Shown piece by piece: positions 40,832 to 50,015 of a stretch of 63,645 bases of DNA. This stretch comes from Amycolatopsis coloradensis. GTDB taxonomy: Bacteria; Actinomycetota; Actinomycetes; Mycobacteriales; Pseudonocardiaceae. The DNA is taken from positions 2,250,951-2,314,595 of the forward strand of contig NZ_CP150484.1 of NCBI RefSeq assembly GCF_037997115.1, written 5' to 3'. Position numbers and translations under genes: made by a program. The notes below the pieces were generated by a model, which saw only the letters and a list, made by a program, of their open reading frames with translations, had not been told where the DNA came from and did not search any database. Every line of letters starts with the position of its first letter. Position 1 is the first letter of the stretch.

Positions 40832-42808
40832 GTGACGCACACCGCCGACGCCCCAGAAGTGCTCTGGCGCCCTGAGCCGAGCCGCCTGCCCGACACCAAG
40901 ATCGACGCGTTCCGCCAGTGGCTGCGCACCGAACGCGGCGTGGAGGTCGACGACTACAACGCGTTGTGGGAGTTCTCCGTCCAGCGCGTACCGGAGTTCT
41001 GGTCCGCCGTCGCCGACTTCCTCGGCGTGCGCTGGCACGACGAGCCCGGTGAGGTGCTCACCGGCGGGATGCCGGACGCGCGCTGGTTCGAGGGCGGCAC
41101 GCTGAACTACGCCGAGCACTCGCTCATGCCCGGTGTCGCGGGCGCCGCGAAGGCCGACGACGAGGTCGCCGTGATCTTCCATCGCGAAGACGGCCTCTCG
41201 TCGCAGCTGACGTACGGCGCTCTGCGGTCCGCCGTCGCCTCCGCGCGGGAAGGGCTGCGCAAGCTGGGAGTGTCCAAAGGGGACAGGGTCGTCGCGCTGG
41301 CGCCGAACTGCCCGCAGACGCTGATCGCCTTCCTCGCCACCGCGAGCCTCGGCGCGATCTGGTCGTCGTGCTCGCCGGACTTCGGCGTCCGCGCGATCAC
41401 CGACCGCTTCGCGCAGATCGAGCCGAAGGTGCTGATCGCGGTCAACGGCTACGTCTACAATGGACGGTGGTTCGACAGCAGGTCGACGGTGAACGCCCTG
41501 CGGGACGAGATCTCCACGCTCGAAGCGACCGTGCTCGTCGACTACGCCGGCGGCCGCCTCGACGGCACGCTCGACTGGGACCGGCTGCTCGCCGACAACG
41601 ACGGCGCGGAGCCGGCGTTCGAGCCCGTCGACTTCGCCCACCCGCTGTGGGTGCTGTACTCCTCGGGGACCACCGGACTGCCGAAGGGCATCGTCCACGG
41701 ACACGGCGGGATCACCCTCGAACACCTCAAAGCCCTTGCGCTGCAAAGCGATCTCGGTCCCGGCGATCGGTTCTTCTGGTTCACCACCACCGGCTGGATG
41801 ATGTGGAACTTCCTCATCTCCGGCCTGCTGACCGGCACCACGATCGTGCTGTTCGACGGCAGCCCGGGCCATCCCGACCTGAACGTGTTGTGGCACTTGG
41901 CCGAGCAGCACCGCGTCACCTATTTCGGGACATCGGCGCCGTACATCCAGAGCTGCCTGAAGGCCGGCATCAAACCGTCCGAGCGGTACGACCTCACCGC
42001 GTTGCGCGCCTTGGGATCCACCGGCGCACCGCTGAGCGTCGAGGGCTTCCGGTGGATCGTCGACGAGGTCGGCAAACGTGTCCAGATCTGCTCGGTGTCC
42101 GGCGGCACGGATCTGTGCGCGGCGTTCGTCGCGTCCGCCCCGGACGTCCCGGTCTGGCTGGGCGAGCTCTCGGTCCGCGCGCTCGGCGCCGCCGTCGCCG
42201 CGTTCGACGAGGCCGGGAGGCCCGTGGTGGAGACGGTCGGCGAACTGGTGATCACCGAGCCGATGCCGTCGATGCCGGTCTTCTTCTGGAACGACCCGGA
42301 CGGCTCGCGGCTGCGCGAGGCGTACTTCGAGATGTACCCCGGGATCTGGCGGCACGGCGACTGGATCCGGATCACCGGCCGCGGCTCCGCCGTCATCTAC
42401 GGGCGCAGCGACTCGACGTTGAACCGCGGCGGCGTCCGGATGGGCACGGCCGAGTTCTACCGCGTCGTGGAGTCGTTCGACCAGGTCGCGGACTCGCTGG
42501 TGATCGACACGTCGGCGGCGGGGAACGAGGACGGGCAGCTGCTGTGTTTCCTCGTGCTGGCCGAAGGCGCGTCACTCGACGAGGTCGAGCCCGCCCTGCG
42601 CAAGGAACTGCGCGGGGCCCTCTCGCCGCGGCACGTGCCCGACCGGTTCGTCCAGGTGAGTGAGGTGCCCCGGACGCTCAACGGCAAGAAATGCGAGGTC
42701 CCGGTCAAGAAGATCCTTTCGGGTGTTTCACCTGACCGCGCCGTCAGCCGGGATGCCCTGCTGAACCCCGACGCCCTTGTACCGTTCGTGGAGCTGGCGA
42801 GGAGCTGA
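40832..42808 (+). CDS. Acetoacetate--CoA ligase
   Basis: 658 residues, adenylate-forming (ANL) enzyme of the acetoacetyl-CoA synthetase type. The P-loop YSSGTTGLPKGIVH, the Y-x-T(S)-E-like motif in the middle and the C-terminal lysine in LNGKKCEVPVKK are present; the N-terminal ACAS_N segment (WEFSVQRVPEFW) is also clear. It activates acetoacetate (or a similar short keto acid) to the CoA ester, linking ketone-body or leucine breakdown with central metabolism and polyketide precursors. The start is GTG 40832 on a probably leaderless mRNA. The DUF2156 gene follows after 15 bp. Confidence 0.92.
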   Translation: MTHTADAPEVLWRPEPSRLPDTKIDAFRQWLRTERGVEVDDYNALWEFSVQRVPEFWSAVADFLGVRWHDEPGEVLTGGMPDARWFEGGTLNYAEHSLMPGVAGAAKADDEVAVIFHREDGLSSQLTYGALRSAVASAREGLRKLGVSKGDRVVALAPNCPQTLIAFLATASLGAIWSSCSPDFGVRAITDRFAQIEPKVLIAVNGYVYNGRWFDSRSTVNALRDEISTLEATVLVDYAGGRLDGTLDWDRLLADNDGAEPAFEPVDFAHPLWVLYSSGTTGLPKGIVHGHGGITLEHLKALALQSDLGPGDRFFWFTTTGWMMWNFLISGLLTGTTIVLFDGSPGHPDLNVLWHLAEQHRVTYFGTSAPYIQSCLKAGIKPSERYDLTALRALGSTGAPLSVEGFRWIVDEVGKRVQICSVSGGTDLCAAFVASAPDVPVWLGELSVRALGAAVAAFDEAGRPVVETVGELVITEPMPSMPVFFWNDPDGSRLREAYFEMYPGIWRHGDWIRITGRGSAVIYGRSDSTLNRGGVRMGTAEFYRVVESFDQVADSLVIDTSAAGNEDGQLLCFLVLAEGASLDEVEPALRKELRGALSPRHVPDRFVQVSEVPRTLNGKKCEVPVKKILSGVSPDRAVSRDALLNPDALVPFVELARS

Positions 42809-42823
42809 ACGCAGGGGCGGAAC

Positions 42824-44488
42824 TTGGCAGGCGCTTGGCGGGTGGCGGGGGCCACCTCGGTGGCGGTGATCACCTGGGTGACGCGGCTGGCCGGACTGCT
42901 GGCCCTGGTCTCGGTGCTGGTCCCGGCCGGGCGCACCCTGCGCGGACGCGTCGCCGAATGGCTGGAACTGCCGCACGAGGCCACGGTCGGCGCGGCGACG
43001 GTCGTGCTGGTGACCGGTGTGCTGCTGATGCTGCTCGCCACGGGTCTCAAGCGGCGCAAGCGCCGGGCCTGGCAGCTGGCCGTCGCCACCGCCGCGCTGC
43101 TGACCGTGTCGCACCTCGGGCTGCGGCACGCTCTCGGCGCGGGTCTTGTGTCGCTCGCGCTGCTGATCGCCCTGATCCCGACGCGGCGTCACTTCATCGC
43201 GCTGCCCGATCCGGTCATCGGCCGGTGGCGCGCGGTCCGGATCTTCCTGCAACTGACGGTCGCCGGGATCGCGATCAACTTCGTGCTGCTTTCGGTCGCG
43301 CCGATCGCCGCGGATTTCGGCGACCGGCTGGCGCAGTCGACGCTGGCCCTGATCGGCGTGAGCGGTCCGGTGGTGTTCCCCGCGCTGTGGCTGGAAGACC
43401 TGTCGGCCGCCGTCGGCCTGCTGTTCGGGATCGGCGCGGTGCTGCCGGCGGCGTACTTCCTGCTCCGCTCGGCCGAACCCGCGCCGGAGCTGACCGACGA
43501 CGAGGTCGAACGGCTCCGCGGGCTGCTGGGGGAGCGGGACTCGCTGGGGTACTTCGCCCTGCGCCGGGACAAGTTCGTGGTCTTCTCGAAGTCGGGGAAG
43601 GCCGCGGTGACCTATCGGGTGATCGCCGGTGTCGCGCTGTGCTCGGCGGCCCCCCTCGGTGACCCGGAAGCGTGGCCCGGCGCGATCGAGGAGTACCTGG
43701 ACGTCTGCCGGCGGTACGCCTGGACCCCGGCGGCCATGGGCTGCTCGGAACTGGGCGCGACCGTCTGGGCACGCTTCGGGCTCGAGGTGCTGGAGATCGG
43801 CGACGAGGCCGTCGTCGACACCGAGACCTTCACCCTCGAAGGCCGCGTCATGCGCGGAGTCCGCCAAGCCGTCTCGCGCACGAAGCGCGCCGGCTACACC
43901 GCGCGCATCCGGAAAGCCGAGGACCTGCCTCTCGCCGAGCTCGATGAACTCCGCACTCTCGCCGCCACCTGGCGCGGCACCGATACGGAACGTGGCTTCT
44001 CGATGGCGCTCGGCCGTATCGGTGACCCAGGTTCGATCCTGGTGACCGCCGAACACGAAGGACGGGTGCGCGGAGTCCTCCAGTTCGTCCCCTGGGGCGA
44101 GAAGGGCCTCTCCCTGGACGTCATGCGCCGCGACCGCACCGCCGACAACGGCGTCAACGAACTGATGATCTCCGAACTCCTCCTGACGACCCCGGCCCAG
44201 CACGTCTCGCTGAACTTCGCCGCCTTCCGGGCCGTCCTGGAACAAGGGCAGCGCATCGGCGCCGGCCCCGTCGCCCGCCTGTCCGCCCGGACACTGCGAT
44301 TCTTCTCACGCTGGATCCAGATCGAGACCCTCTACCGCTTCAACGCGAAGTTCCAGCCCCGCTGGGTCCCGCGCTACCTCGCCTACCCCGCGGCCCGCGA
44401 CCTCCCCCGAGTCGGCGTCGCCGTCTTCGAAGCCGAAGGACTCGGCGGGCGCCCATATGCCCTGCTCAGAGCCCTGCAGCGCGTCTAA
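42824..44488 (+). CDS. DUF2156 membrane protein (MprF/LysX C-terminal-like)
   Basis: 554 residues from TTG 42824. About six transmembrane helices occupy residues 1-215; the rest is a DUF2156 domain, the GNAT-like catalytic module of MprF-type aminoacyl-phosphatidylglycerol synthases (SKSGKAAVTYRVIAGVALC, GCSELGATVWARFGL, NFAAFRA). Such proteins move an amino-acyl or similar group from a tRNA or other donor to lipid or a small acceptor. There is no tRNA-synthetase domain, so the donor is open. It probably shares a transcript with the ligase gene upstream. Confidence 0.88.
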   Translation: MAGAWRVAGATSVAVITWVTRLAGLLALVSVLVPAGRTLRGRVAEWLELPHEATVGAATVVLVTGVLLMLLATGLKRRKRRAWQLAVATAALLTVSHLGLRHALGAGLVSLALLIALIPTRRHFIALPDPVIGRWRAVRIFLQLTVAGIAINFVLLSVAPIAADFGDRLAQSTLALIGVSGPVVFPALWLEDLSAAVGLLFGIGAVLPAAYFLLRSAEPAPELTDDEVERLRGLLGERDSLGYFALRRDKFVVFSKSGKAAVTYRVIAGVALCSAAPLGDPEAWPGAIEEYLDVCRRYAWTPAAMGCSELGATVWARFGLEVLEIGDEAVVDTETFTLEGRVMRGVRQAVSRTKRAGYTARIRKAEDLPLAELDELRTLAATWRGTDTERGFSMALGRIGDPGSILVTAEHEGRVRGVLQFVPWGEKGLSLDVMRRDRTADNGVNELMISELLLTTPAQHVSLNFAAFRAVLEQGQRIGAGPVARLSARTLRFFSRWIQIETLYRFNAKFQPRWVPRYLAYPAARDLPRVGVAVFEAEGLGGRPYALLRALQRV

Positions 44489-44553
44489 GGGGGGTGCCTT
44501 TCAAGGGGGTACGCGGGGTGTGTAACCTATTTGAGCAGTGGTCGTTGGGCCTG

Positions 44554-44643
44554 GGAGGCTTCGCCTAGTCTGGTCTATGGCGCCGCACTGCTAATGCGGT
44601 TGGGGGTAACCCCCCCTCCCGGGTTCAAATCCCGGAGCCTCCG
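44554..44643 (+). tRNA. tRNA-Ser (anticodon GCT)
   Basis: Acceptor GGAGGCT/AGCCTCC with discriminator G, anticodon loop ACTGCTAAT (GCT), a long variable arm (TTGGGGGTAACCCCCCC) and a T-arm with GGGTTCAAATCCC. CCA is not encoded. It decodes AGC and AGU. Confidence 0.95.
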
Positions 44644-44685
44644 CTGGTACCTGTTCCGGCAGGTGCTAGATTGATAACTGAACAA

Positions 44686-44759
44686 GCGCCCGTAGCTCAG
44701 CTGGATAGAGCATCTGACTACGGATCAGAAGGTCAGGGGTTCGAATCCCTTCGGGCGCA
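44686..44759 (+). tRNA. tRNA-Arg (anticodon ACG)
   Basis: Acceptor GCGCCCG/CGGGCGC with discriminator A, D-arm GCTCAGCTGGATAGAGC, anticodon stem-loop CTGACTACGGATCAG (ACG), T-arm GGGGTTCGAATCCCT. CCA is not encoded. It lies at the left border of the accessory island. Confidence 0.95.
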
Positions 44760-44780
44760 CGTCTGGTTGAGACAGCACTA

Positions 44781-44810
44781 AGGCCCTCCCGTTCGCGGGA
44801 GGGCCTTTTT
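44781..44810 (+). terminator. Intrinsic terminator after tRNA-Arg
   Basis: Perfect 11-bp stem AGGCCCTCCCG/CGGGAGGGCCT with a TTCG tetraloop, followed by TTTTTG. It is the best classical intrinsic terminator in the window. Confidence 0.92.
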
Positions 44811-44894
44811 GTCTGTCCGTTGTGGACTAACCGCGGCGTCGCCGAGCCGCCAAGGCATCGCCGACCGAGCCGCCACCGAGCAGTCCGGCCGCCG

Positions 44895-45056
44895 TCAGGG
44901 CGAGGTGATCGCGAGTAACACCACAGCCGCGGCCACGATGCCCACGATGAGGACCAGCGCGGGCAAAGCCCAACGAGCCGGCCTGAGCGCGTTCGTCGTG
45001 CGGGCCTCGTCGGAGATCATCTGCGTGAACCAGTCACTCCGTTGCCTGGTCACCAT
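44895..45056 (-). CDS. Small single-pass membrane protein
   Basis: 53 residues from ATG 45056, preceded by GGGAG. A short charged N-terminus (MVTRQRSDWFTQMISDEART) is followed by one transmembrane helix (WALPALVLIVGIVAAAVVLL) at the C-terminal end. No family is recognised. A further small frame lies directly upstream on the same strand. It could be a holin- or anchor-like component of the adjacent defence island, but that is speculation. Confidence 0.5.
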   Translation of the reverse strand: MVTRQRSDWFTQMISDEARTTNALRPARWALPALVLIVGIVAAAVVLLAITSP

Positions 45057-45076
45057 GAGCTCCCGCACCGGCGCGC

Positions 45077-45244
45077 TCAGTTCGCGTCGAAGTCCTCGTC
45101 GCCTACCAGTTTGCACGTGGCGATCACCGCACACTTCACGAGGTTGTGTAGCTCAGTGGGGAACGATTCCTCGTACTCTGGCTGGCCGAACTCAGGCAGC
45201 GGCGGACCATTCAGTCGGCCAGTCGATACGATGCCACTGACCAC
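45077..45244 (-). CDS. Small hypothetical protein
   Basis: 55 residues from GTG 45244. The frame reads RLNGPPLPEFGQPEYEES, then ELHNLVKCAVIATCKLVG and ends EDFDAN; amino-acid composition and codon use look like coding sequence. It ends 20 bp before the small membrane-protein gene. There is no known family and no strong ribosome-binding site, so the start may lie elsewhere. Between 45245 and 45420 I see nothing else. Confidence 0.38.
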   Translation of the reverse strand: MVSGIVSTGRLNGPPLPEFGQPEYEESFPTELHNLVKCAVIATCKLVGDEDFDAN

Positions 45245-45420
45245 ACGGCTTCCCGAGCCCCGCTTGGGGCCAGCTCGGCTGGGAGAGCCACCCTAGGAAA
45301 GGCCGCAAGAGCACAAATCACCGCTGCCGCCACACTTCACTCAGCGGACAACCACACGCCAGCAGCTTCGTCAACCTTACGGACGAAATGAACGCGCCGA
45401 GTCGAGCTCTCGTCTACCTG

Positions 45421-46032
45421 TCAGCCGACGTAGTCGGGGTTGTCAATCATGTCGCGGTGGAGGTGCACGACCTTCACTCCGCAGCGCGCTCCGAGCGAGG
45501 TGTGGCGAAGGCGCTCGCTCGGCTGGACGTCCTGCCCGTCACGGGTAACGATGACGACTATCGGATCGGTGCCTTTGTCCACAGACTGCTGCATTGCCTC
45601 CCAGAGAAGGTCGCTGAGGGCAGTTTTGGATCCCCAGATCACGACCTTGCGATCCTCGCCGCGAGTTGCTGCACACAGCATCGGCTTGATCTCGATCGAC
45701 GACTGGTCAAGCACCCATCCCTCTCCAAGCGCAGCGTCGATGACCTCCTGTGGGCCGCGGTATCGCCTTGGTACGTATCGGACTGTCCGTCCAATACCCT
45801 CCTGCGCTCTAGAGTACTCCTTCATCGCAGTGTCTTTGATCCAAACGCGCACACGCTTGGCTGCGAAATACCCAAGTAGAATCTCGCCGATCTCCTTATC
45901 CGCAAACCATGCCTCGTATTGACGAGTTTTGGCTGGGTTGGACAAAAGCTCCCAGTCTAGGACGTCGGCCGTCCGATAGAGCTTAAGGAGGATCTCTTCG
46001 CGGATATTGTCTGGCAAGCTATCTTGAGTCAA
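45421..46032 (-). CDS. Unrecognised 203-residue protein of the defence island
   Basis: Starts at TTG 46032, 6 nt after GGAG and 3 nt after the helicase stop codon, so it is the third gene of the GHKL-helicase operon. N-terminal half helical (ILLKLYRTADVLDWELLSN); middle with AAKRVRVWIKDTAMKEYSRA; C-terminal half has alternating strands and helices (DRKVVIWGSKTALSDLLWEA, DPIVVIVTRDGQDV, GVKVVHLHRDM) that suggest a Rossmann-like or PD-(D/E)XK-like alpha/beta fold. I do not recognise the family. Its coupling to the helicase implies a subunit role in the same system. Confidence 0.75.
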   Translation of the reverse strand: MTQDSLPDNIREEILLKLYRTADVLDWELLSNPAKTRQYEAWFADKEIGEILLGYFAAKRVRVWIKDTAMKEYSRAQEGIGRTVRYVPRRYRGPQEVIDAALGEGWVLDQSSIEIKPMLCAATRGEDRKVVIWGSKTALSDLLWEAMQQSVDKGTDPIVVIVTRDGQDVQPSERLRHTSLGARCGVKVVHLHRDMIDNPDYVG

Positions 46033-46035
46033 CTG

Positions 46036-47715
46036 TCACTCCAGTGTGAAGGGGACTTCGGGGAACTGCAGGCGGTACTCGTCGAAGGCGGTTTCTAGAC
46101 TCGCGGCGTCCTTGATCCACTCGTCCATTAGCGCCTCGACTAGCTGATCGCTGAAGTCGATCCGTGATGGACTGAAGTTAGCGAGTACCTCCAGAGTGCC
46201 GCTGGCCTCCAGTGATCTTTTGAGGTTGAGGGCAGCGGCAATGCGCCGCAGGTCGCTAACGAAATCGAGAACCGTGACCCGTTCCTTACCCTCGCTTAGG
46301 CGTAGGCCACGGCCGAGCTGCTGGACGAAGATTCGACGGGAGTGGGTCACTCTGGCGAAACAGAGGATGTTGACATCTGGAACATCGACGCCCTCGTTGA
46401 GGATGTCCACTGCGGTCAAGATGGGCGTGCGGCCTGCGGCGAAATCGAGCAGCCGCCGTTGCCTGTCGCGCTTGCTCAGATCGTTGTGCACCGCCTCGGC
46501 CCCCGTCCAGAGGGGTGTTTGACGGAGCAGCCGGGCGACTCGCTCAGCGTGCTCGATCGTGCGGCAGAACACGATCGCTCTTGGACGAGTAGTTCGCGCC
46601 CATACAGCGGCCAGCTCATCCCTCACAGCGTCGTCGCGTTCGGGAAGGAACAGCTTCGAGTTCAGCTCAGAGAGTCCGTAGGAGTAGATGCTGGCGGCCT
46701 TTACGGCGTCCCAATCGATGTCGTCGACAAATAGCTTGTAGTCGACTTGGGCGAGGTATCCCCGGCGCATGCCCTCCTCGATCCCAAGCGTGAAGCTTGG
46801 CTCGCCCAGCCGATCAGTGATGTCGTAGGCGTCACCTCTCCAAGGAGTCGCCGTGACACCAAATTGCCACGACCGCTCCAACAGCCGCAGGAGCTGCTCG
46901 TACTGCCCGTCCGCACTCAGGTGATGCGCCTCATCGACCATCACCAACTCTGGTCGGTAGCCGAACTCCGCAGCCGAAAGAGCGGAACCGACGGTGGCGC
47001 ACGTGAGGCCATCCATCTTGTCCGCCTTGAGATCTCCAGTGAGCAACCGGGTCTCCACGCCCTTGGGCAGGTGCCGCCACAGTGCGCGCTCAAGCTGGTG
47101 CACTAAGTCTTTTGCGTGCGCCACGACGAGCACCCTGGCCTTTGGGTTGTTTTGGAGATACTCGCCGATGACCTCCCCGCCAACAACGGTCTTACCAAGC
47201 CCGGTTGCGAGGACAAGCAGCCCGCGGCCAGTTGACCTCAAGTCGGCTTTCAGCCGCGCGACTGCTTGGTCCTGATAGTCACGCCGCCTGACCTGCCCAA
47301 AGTGATCGGGAAGGCCACTGAAAGCTCGTTCGAGATGTCCGCCGTCCCAGAGGGCGATCGGTGGGCCAATGCGCCCCAACTCTGCAGCTCGCCTACGAGC
47401 CGTAGGGCTAAACCTCGAGTTTGTGACAACTGCGGCGCGTGTGACGCGATAGCTATCTCTGGCTCGTGCGACCTCGTCCACCGCCTCCTCGCCCACCGGC
47501 CCTCTGCTCTTCCATTTACACTGCAGGACCCACTCTCGCCCGCGCAGTTTGGCCAGGATGTCGCCGCCCTCGTCCCCCGGACCGTCGATGTTGACTACAG
47601 ATGTCGCACCGAGGTGCCACAGCAGCCGCTCGATTCGCCGTGGGAACTGGACTGGACCGGAGGCGAGCAGAGTCGGAGGATCGAGAAAGTGACCCACGCC
47701 GACGCGCCCCCTCAC
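46036..47715 (-). CDS. Mrr-type nuclease fused to a DEAH-box SF2 helicase
   Basis: 559 residues from GTG 47715, which overlaps the stop of the GHKL gene (GTGA). Residues 20-140 form an Mrr-like restriction endonuclease domain with D52 (GGDIL) and Q65-x-K67 (QCKWK) as the catalytic set. The helicase core follows: motif I LATGLGKT (K175), motif II VDEAHH (D261), motif III TATPWRG and motif VI QQLGRGLR. The architecture is that of DEAD/DEAH restriction helicases that move on DNA and cut it. It belongs to one operon with the ATPase before it and the 203-residue protein after it, opposite a DNA methyltransferase operon, so it is most likely the effector of a restriction system. Confidence 0.9.
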   Translation of the reverse strand: MRGRVGVGHFLDPPTLLASGPVQFPRRIERLLWHLGATSVVNIDGPGDEGGDILAKLRGREWVLQCKWKSRGPVGEEAVDEVARARDSYRVTRAAVVTNSRFSPTARRRAAELGRIGPPIALWDGGHLERAFSGLPDHFGQVRRRDYQDQAVARLKADLRSTGRGLLVLATGLGKTVVGGEVIGEYLQNNPKARVLVVAHAKDLVHQLERALWRHLPKGVETRLLTGDLKADKMDGLTCATVGSALSAAEFGYRPELVMVDEAHHLSADGQYEQLLRLLERSWQFGVTATPWRGDAYDITDRLGEPSFTLGIEEGMRRGYLAQVDYKLFVDDIDWDAVKAASIYSYGLSELNSKLFLPERDDAVRDELAAVWARTTRPRAIVFCRTIEHAERVARLLRQTPLWTGAEAVHNDLSKRDRQRRLLDFAAGRTPILTAVDILNEGVDVPDVNILCFARVTHSRRIFVQQLGRGLRLSEGKERVTVLDFVSDLRRIAAALNLKRSLEASGTLEVLANFSPSRIDFSDQLVEALMDEWIKDAASLETAFDEYRLQFPEVPFTLE

Positions 47716-50015
47716 CGAGCCAGTGCGCGTGACACCAACCGGGCACTGGCTCGTACGCGTGCGAGCTCGTCGAGCTCCAGCCGGGGGCGCTGCTCTTCCA
47801 GAAGGGCGAGATCACCTAACGGACCGAGCACCCGCTCTACCACCACATCGCGCACTGACTCATCGACTCCCTCGTAAGCCCTGGCAAAGACTCGGTTGTC
47901 AAAGAACGTTTCGGGTGCCTCACGGAGGATTCGCTTAACCGCGTTGCCCCGCAGGTAGCGTATGAACTCGCCGGTTTCGATCTGGTCACCCCAAGGCTCG
48001 GCTCCTGGGACTTCGAACGCGAATCGACGTTGCGCGTCCTTACGCTCCATCTCAGTTGTCACATGCCAGTGTCGCTGAGGTGACTCCGCCACGAACGGGA
48101 TCATCGCTTCGCGTACCTGATCCAGCAGCCGCTCCGCCATGTCGGCCATTGCGGTCGGGGTGAGGTCATCCACGGCGTTCGAGTCCTTGAGGTGGGCGAT
48201 GACTCGTGACAAAGGTGTGTCCAGTCTGCTCGCCCGCACGCGCAGATACTCGGAGACCTCGACTAGGGCGATGTCCCGCGGATCAGCGCCGCGGCGTTGG
48301 AACAGTGGATCGTCGAGGTTGACGAACACCTCCAGCGTCGGTGACCTGAGCATGTAGGTGACGACCGGCGCAGGCTGCTCGCGTCGGTCGATGAGCTTCT
48401 GTCCCTTGACCAGCCACGCTGACAGCTCGATCGAACCCAGGTCGGCCAGGTTGTACTTGCCGTTTAAGTCGAGCAGCGGCTCTCCGTGCTCGCGATAGCG
48501 CTTGAGTCGATCCTCGACTGTCTCCGCTGGTGGATTCGACTCACCCTTATCGCCCGGCTGGCCGTGAGGTCCCGTGCCGTCGTCGTCACCTTGCTCGTCG
48601 TCATCCAGCCCGGGCAGAATGCCGGTGCCGGACGCGTCGTCACCTGTGTCGGGCTCCGTAGGTGGGTGGTCGTTCTGATAAGCGGAGCGGTACCAAATCT
48701 CATCCGTCTCGTAATCGGGATCGTTGTCGCGAAATCGCTTGGCCCACTCATAGGTTTTTTCGTGGATTGGTTGCCCGTCTTTGCCTGGGATCAGATAACT
48801 GAGTCCGGCCGGCGAATTCCGTCGGTATCCGGTGTACAGCAACGCAAGTGGACTGTCATTGACAGTCCCGGGTAAGCGTTTGGGGCGCAATGGCGTGTCG
48901 CCTCGGATCAGCCTGAGGACCTGTTGCCATTCCAGGCTTTCGAACTCGAACGCGTTCTTCTGGTAATTAGGCGTGACATGGTCACAGTGGATTTCGCCGA
49001 CGATACGACCACGAGCAGACTTGTCGTCGATCGGGTACTCGAGTTCGGGGTCGACGGCGTCCTCTGGCAGCCAGTAAAAGGCGCGTTTATCTCGGATTAG
49101 GATCTTGCGACCATTGCGCAAGAAATCAATCCCATATTCGGACTTGTGTACATAGCGCTGGATGCCGATCCAACCATGCACGCGGCGAGCGCGCTTGGAG
49201 AGCCGCTCACTTCCGCACTCTTCGCAGAGCTCTACGTCAAGAGGGTTCCAGTTACCACAGTCCATGCAGGCTAGCCTCGCCGAGAGCTCCCTGTCTATCC
49301 GTTGCACGGCGTGGATGTCGACACCGTTGCGAGTGACGAATCTGGACTCATCCCACACGCATTGACGGCGGGGAAAGACTTTCTTGTTGTTGAGCGTGAG
49401 GGTGAAACCCTTGGTTTCGAGGAGATAGCTGTAGATATCACCAAGATTTTCGCGAATTGCCTTCTGCGTGTTCGTCCGCCTGAGCGCCTGGAACTGTTCG
49501 GACTTTAACTCGCTGACGGTGACAGTGGTGCCGTGCTCGGCTGGGTTTGCCTTCGGCACGAGGCGAAAGGGTGCCTGGTAGCGCTCGGTATTGGCGATCT
49601 CTGCCAGGTTGAGAACGACTTCCACCCAGTGCGTGTCACCTTCCCGACTGGTGACTACCGTCGTGTGCCTGCCAAGGCGGGCGGTGCTGATGTTGAATCC
49701 CATGCCGAACAGGCCGAGTGCACCATGTCGGGCATTGCTAGTCCAGCCAGCGCTGATCGCCTTAGTTACTGCCTCCAGGCTCATTCCGCGTCCGTTATCC
49801 CGCACGGAGATGCTGGCGGTGGAGCGATCGGCGTTAGCGGGCGGGAGCGAGACGGCGACCGTGGGCTTCTTCGTTGTGTCGTTTGCGGACAGGAACTCGT
49901 CGAAGGCGTTGTCGATGAGTTCGGCGAGGCACTGCCAATTGGCGAACTCGATGTCGCCGAGCACGCCGAGAATCCTCGGATGCGGTGTCACATCGATGAA
50001 TCGACTTTCGCTCAC
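47712..50015 (-). CDS. GHKL ATPase (MutL/MORC/Hsp90-like) of the defence island
   Basis: 767 residues from GTG 50015 (GGGAGA upstream); an in-frame ATG at 50096 is possible. The N-terminal ATP-binding fold has the N-box with N36 (ELIDNAFDEF), DNGRGM near 72 and GLFGMGFN (lid and G2 box). A four-Cys zinc ribbon (CMDC...CEEC, about 251-272) is inserted afterwards, then a transducer-like region; 480-520 are acidic and disordered; the C-terminal 250 residues are unassigned. GHKL ATPases of this kind next to Dcm-type methylases and Vsr nucleases were described as MutL/MORC-like components of restriction-modification systems by Iyer, Abhiman and Aravind. Two TTA codons (49506-49508, 48465-48467) are in frame. 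Confidence 0.85.
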   Translation of the reverse strand: MSESRFIDVTPHPRILGVLGDIEFANWQCLAELIDNAFDEFLSANDTTKKPTVAVSLPPANADRSTASISVRDNGRGMSLEAVTKAISAGWTSNARHGALGLFGMGFNISTARLGRHTTVVTSREGDTHWVEVVLNLAEIANTERYQAPFRLVPKANPAEHGTTVTVSELKSEQFQALRRTNTQKAIRENLGDIYSYLLETKGFTLTLNNKKVFPRRQCVWDESRFVTRNGVDIHAVQRIDRELSARLACMDCGNWNPLDVELCEECGSERLSKRARRVHGWIGIQRYVHKSEYGIDFLRNGRKILIRDKRAFYWLPEDAVDPELEYPIDDKSARGRIVGEIHCDHVTPNYQKNAFEFESLEWQQVLRLIRGDTPLRPKRLPGTVNDSPLALLYTGYRRNSPAGLSYLIPGKDGQPIHEKTYEWAKRFRDNDPDYETDEIWYRSAYQNDHPPTEPDTGDDASGTGILPGLDDDEQGDDDGTGPHGQPGDKGESNPPAETVEDRLKRYREHGEPLLDLNGKYNLADLGSIELSAWLVKGQKLIDRREQPAPVVTYMLRSPTLEVFVNLDDPLFQRRGADPRDIALVEVSEYLRVRASRLDTPLSRVIAHLKDSNAVDDLTPTAMADMAERLLDQVREAMIPFVAESPQRHWHVTTEMERKDAQRRFAFEVPGAEPWGDQIETGEFIRYLRGNAVKRILREAPETFFDNRVFARAYEGVDESVRDVVVERVLGPLGDLALLEEQRPRLELDELARVRASARLVSRALAR

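Noticed and set aside
45042..45296. An 84-residue frame on plus
   Set aside because: It is antisense to the small minus-strand genes, which have better coding character, and it has no start signal.
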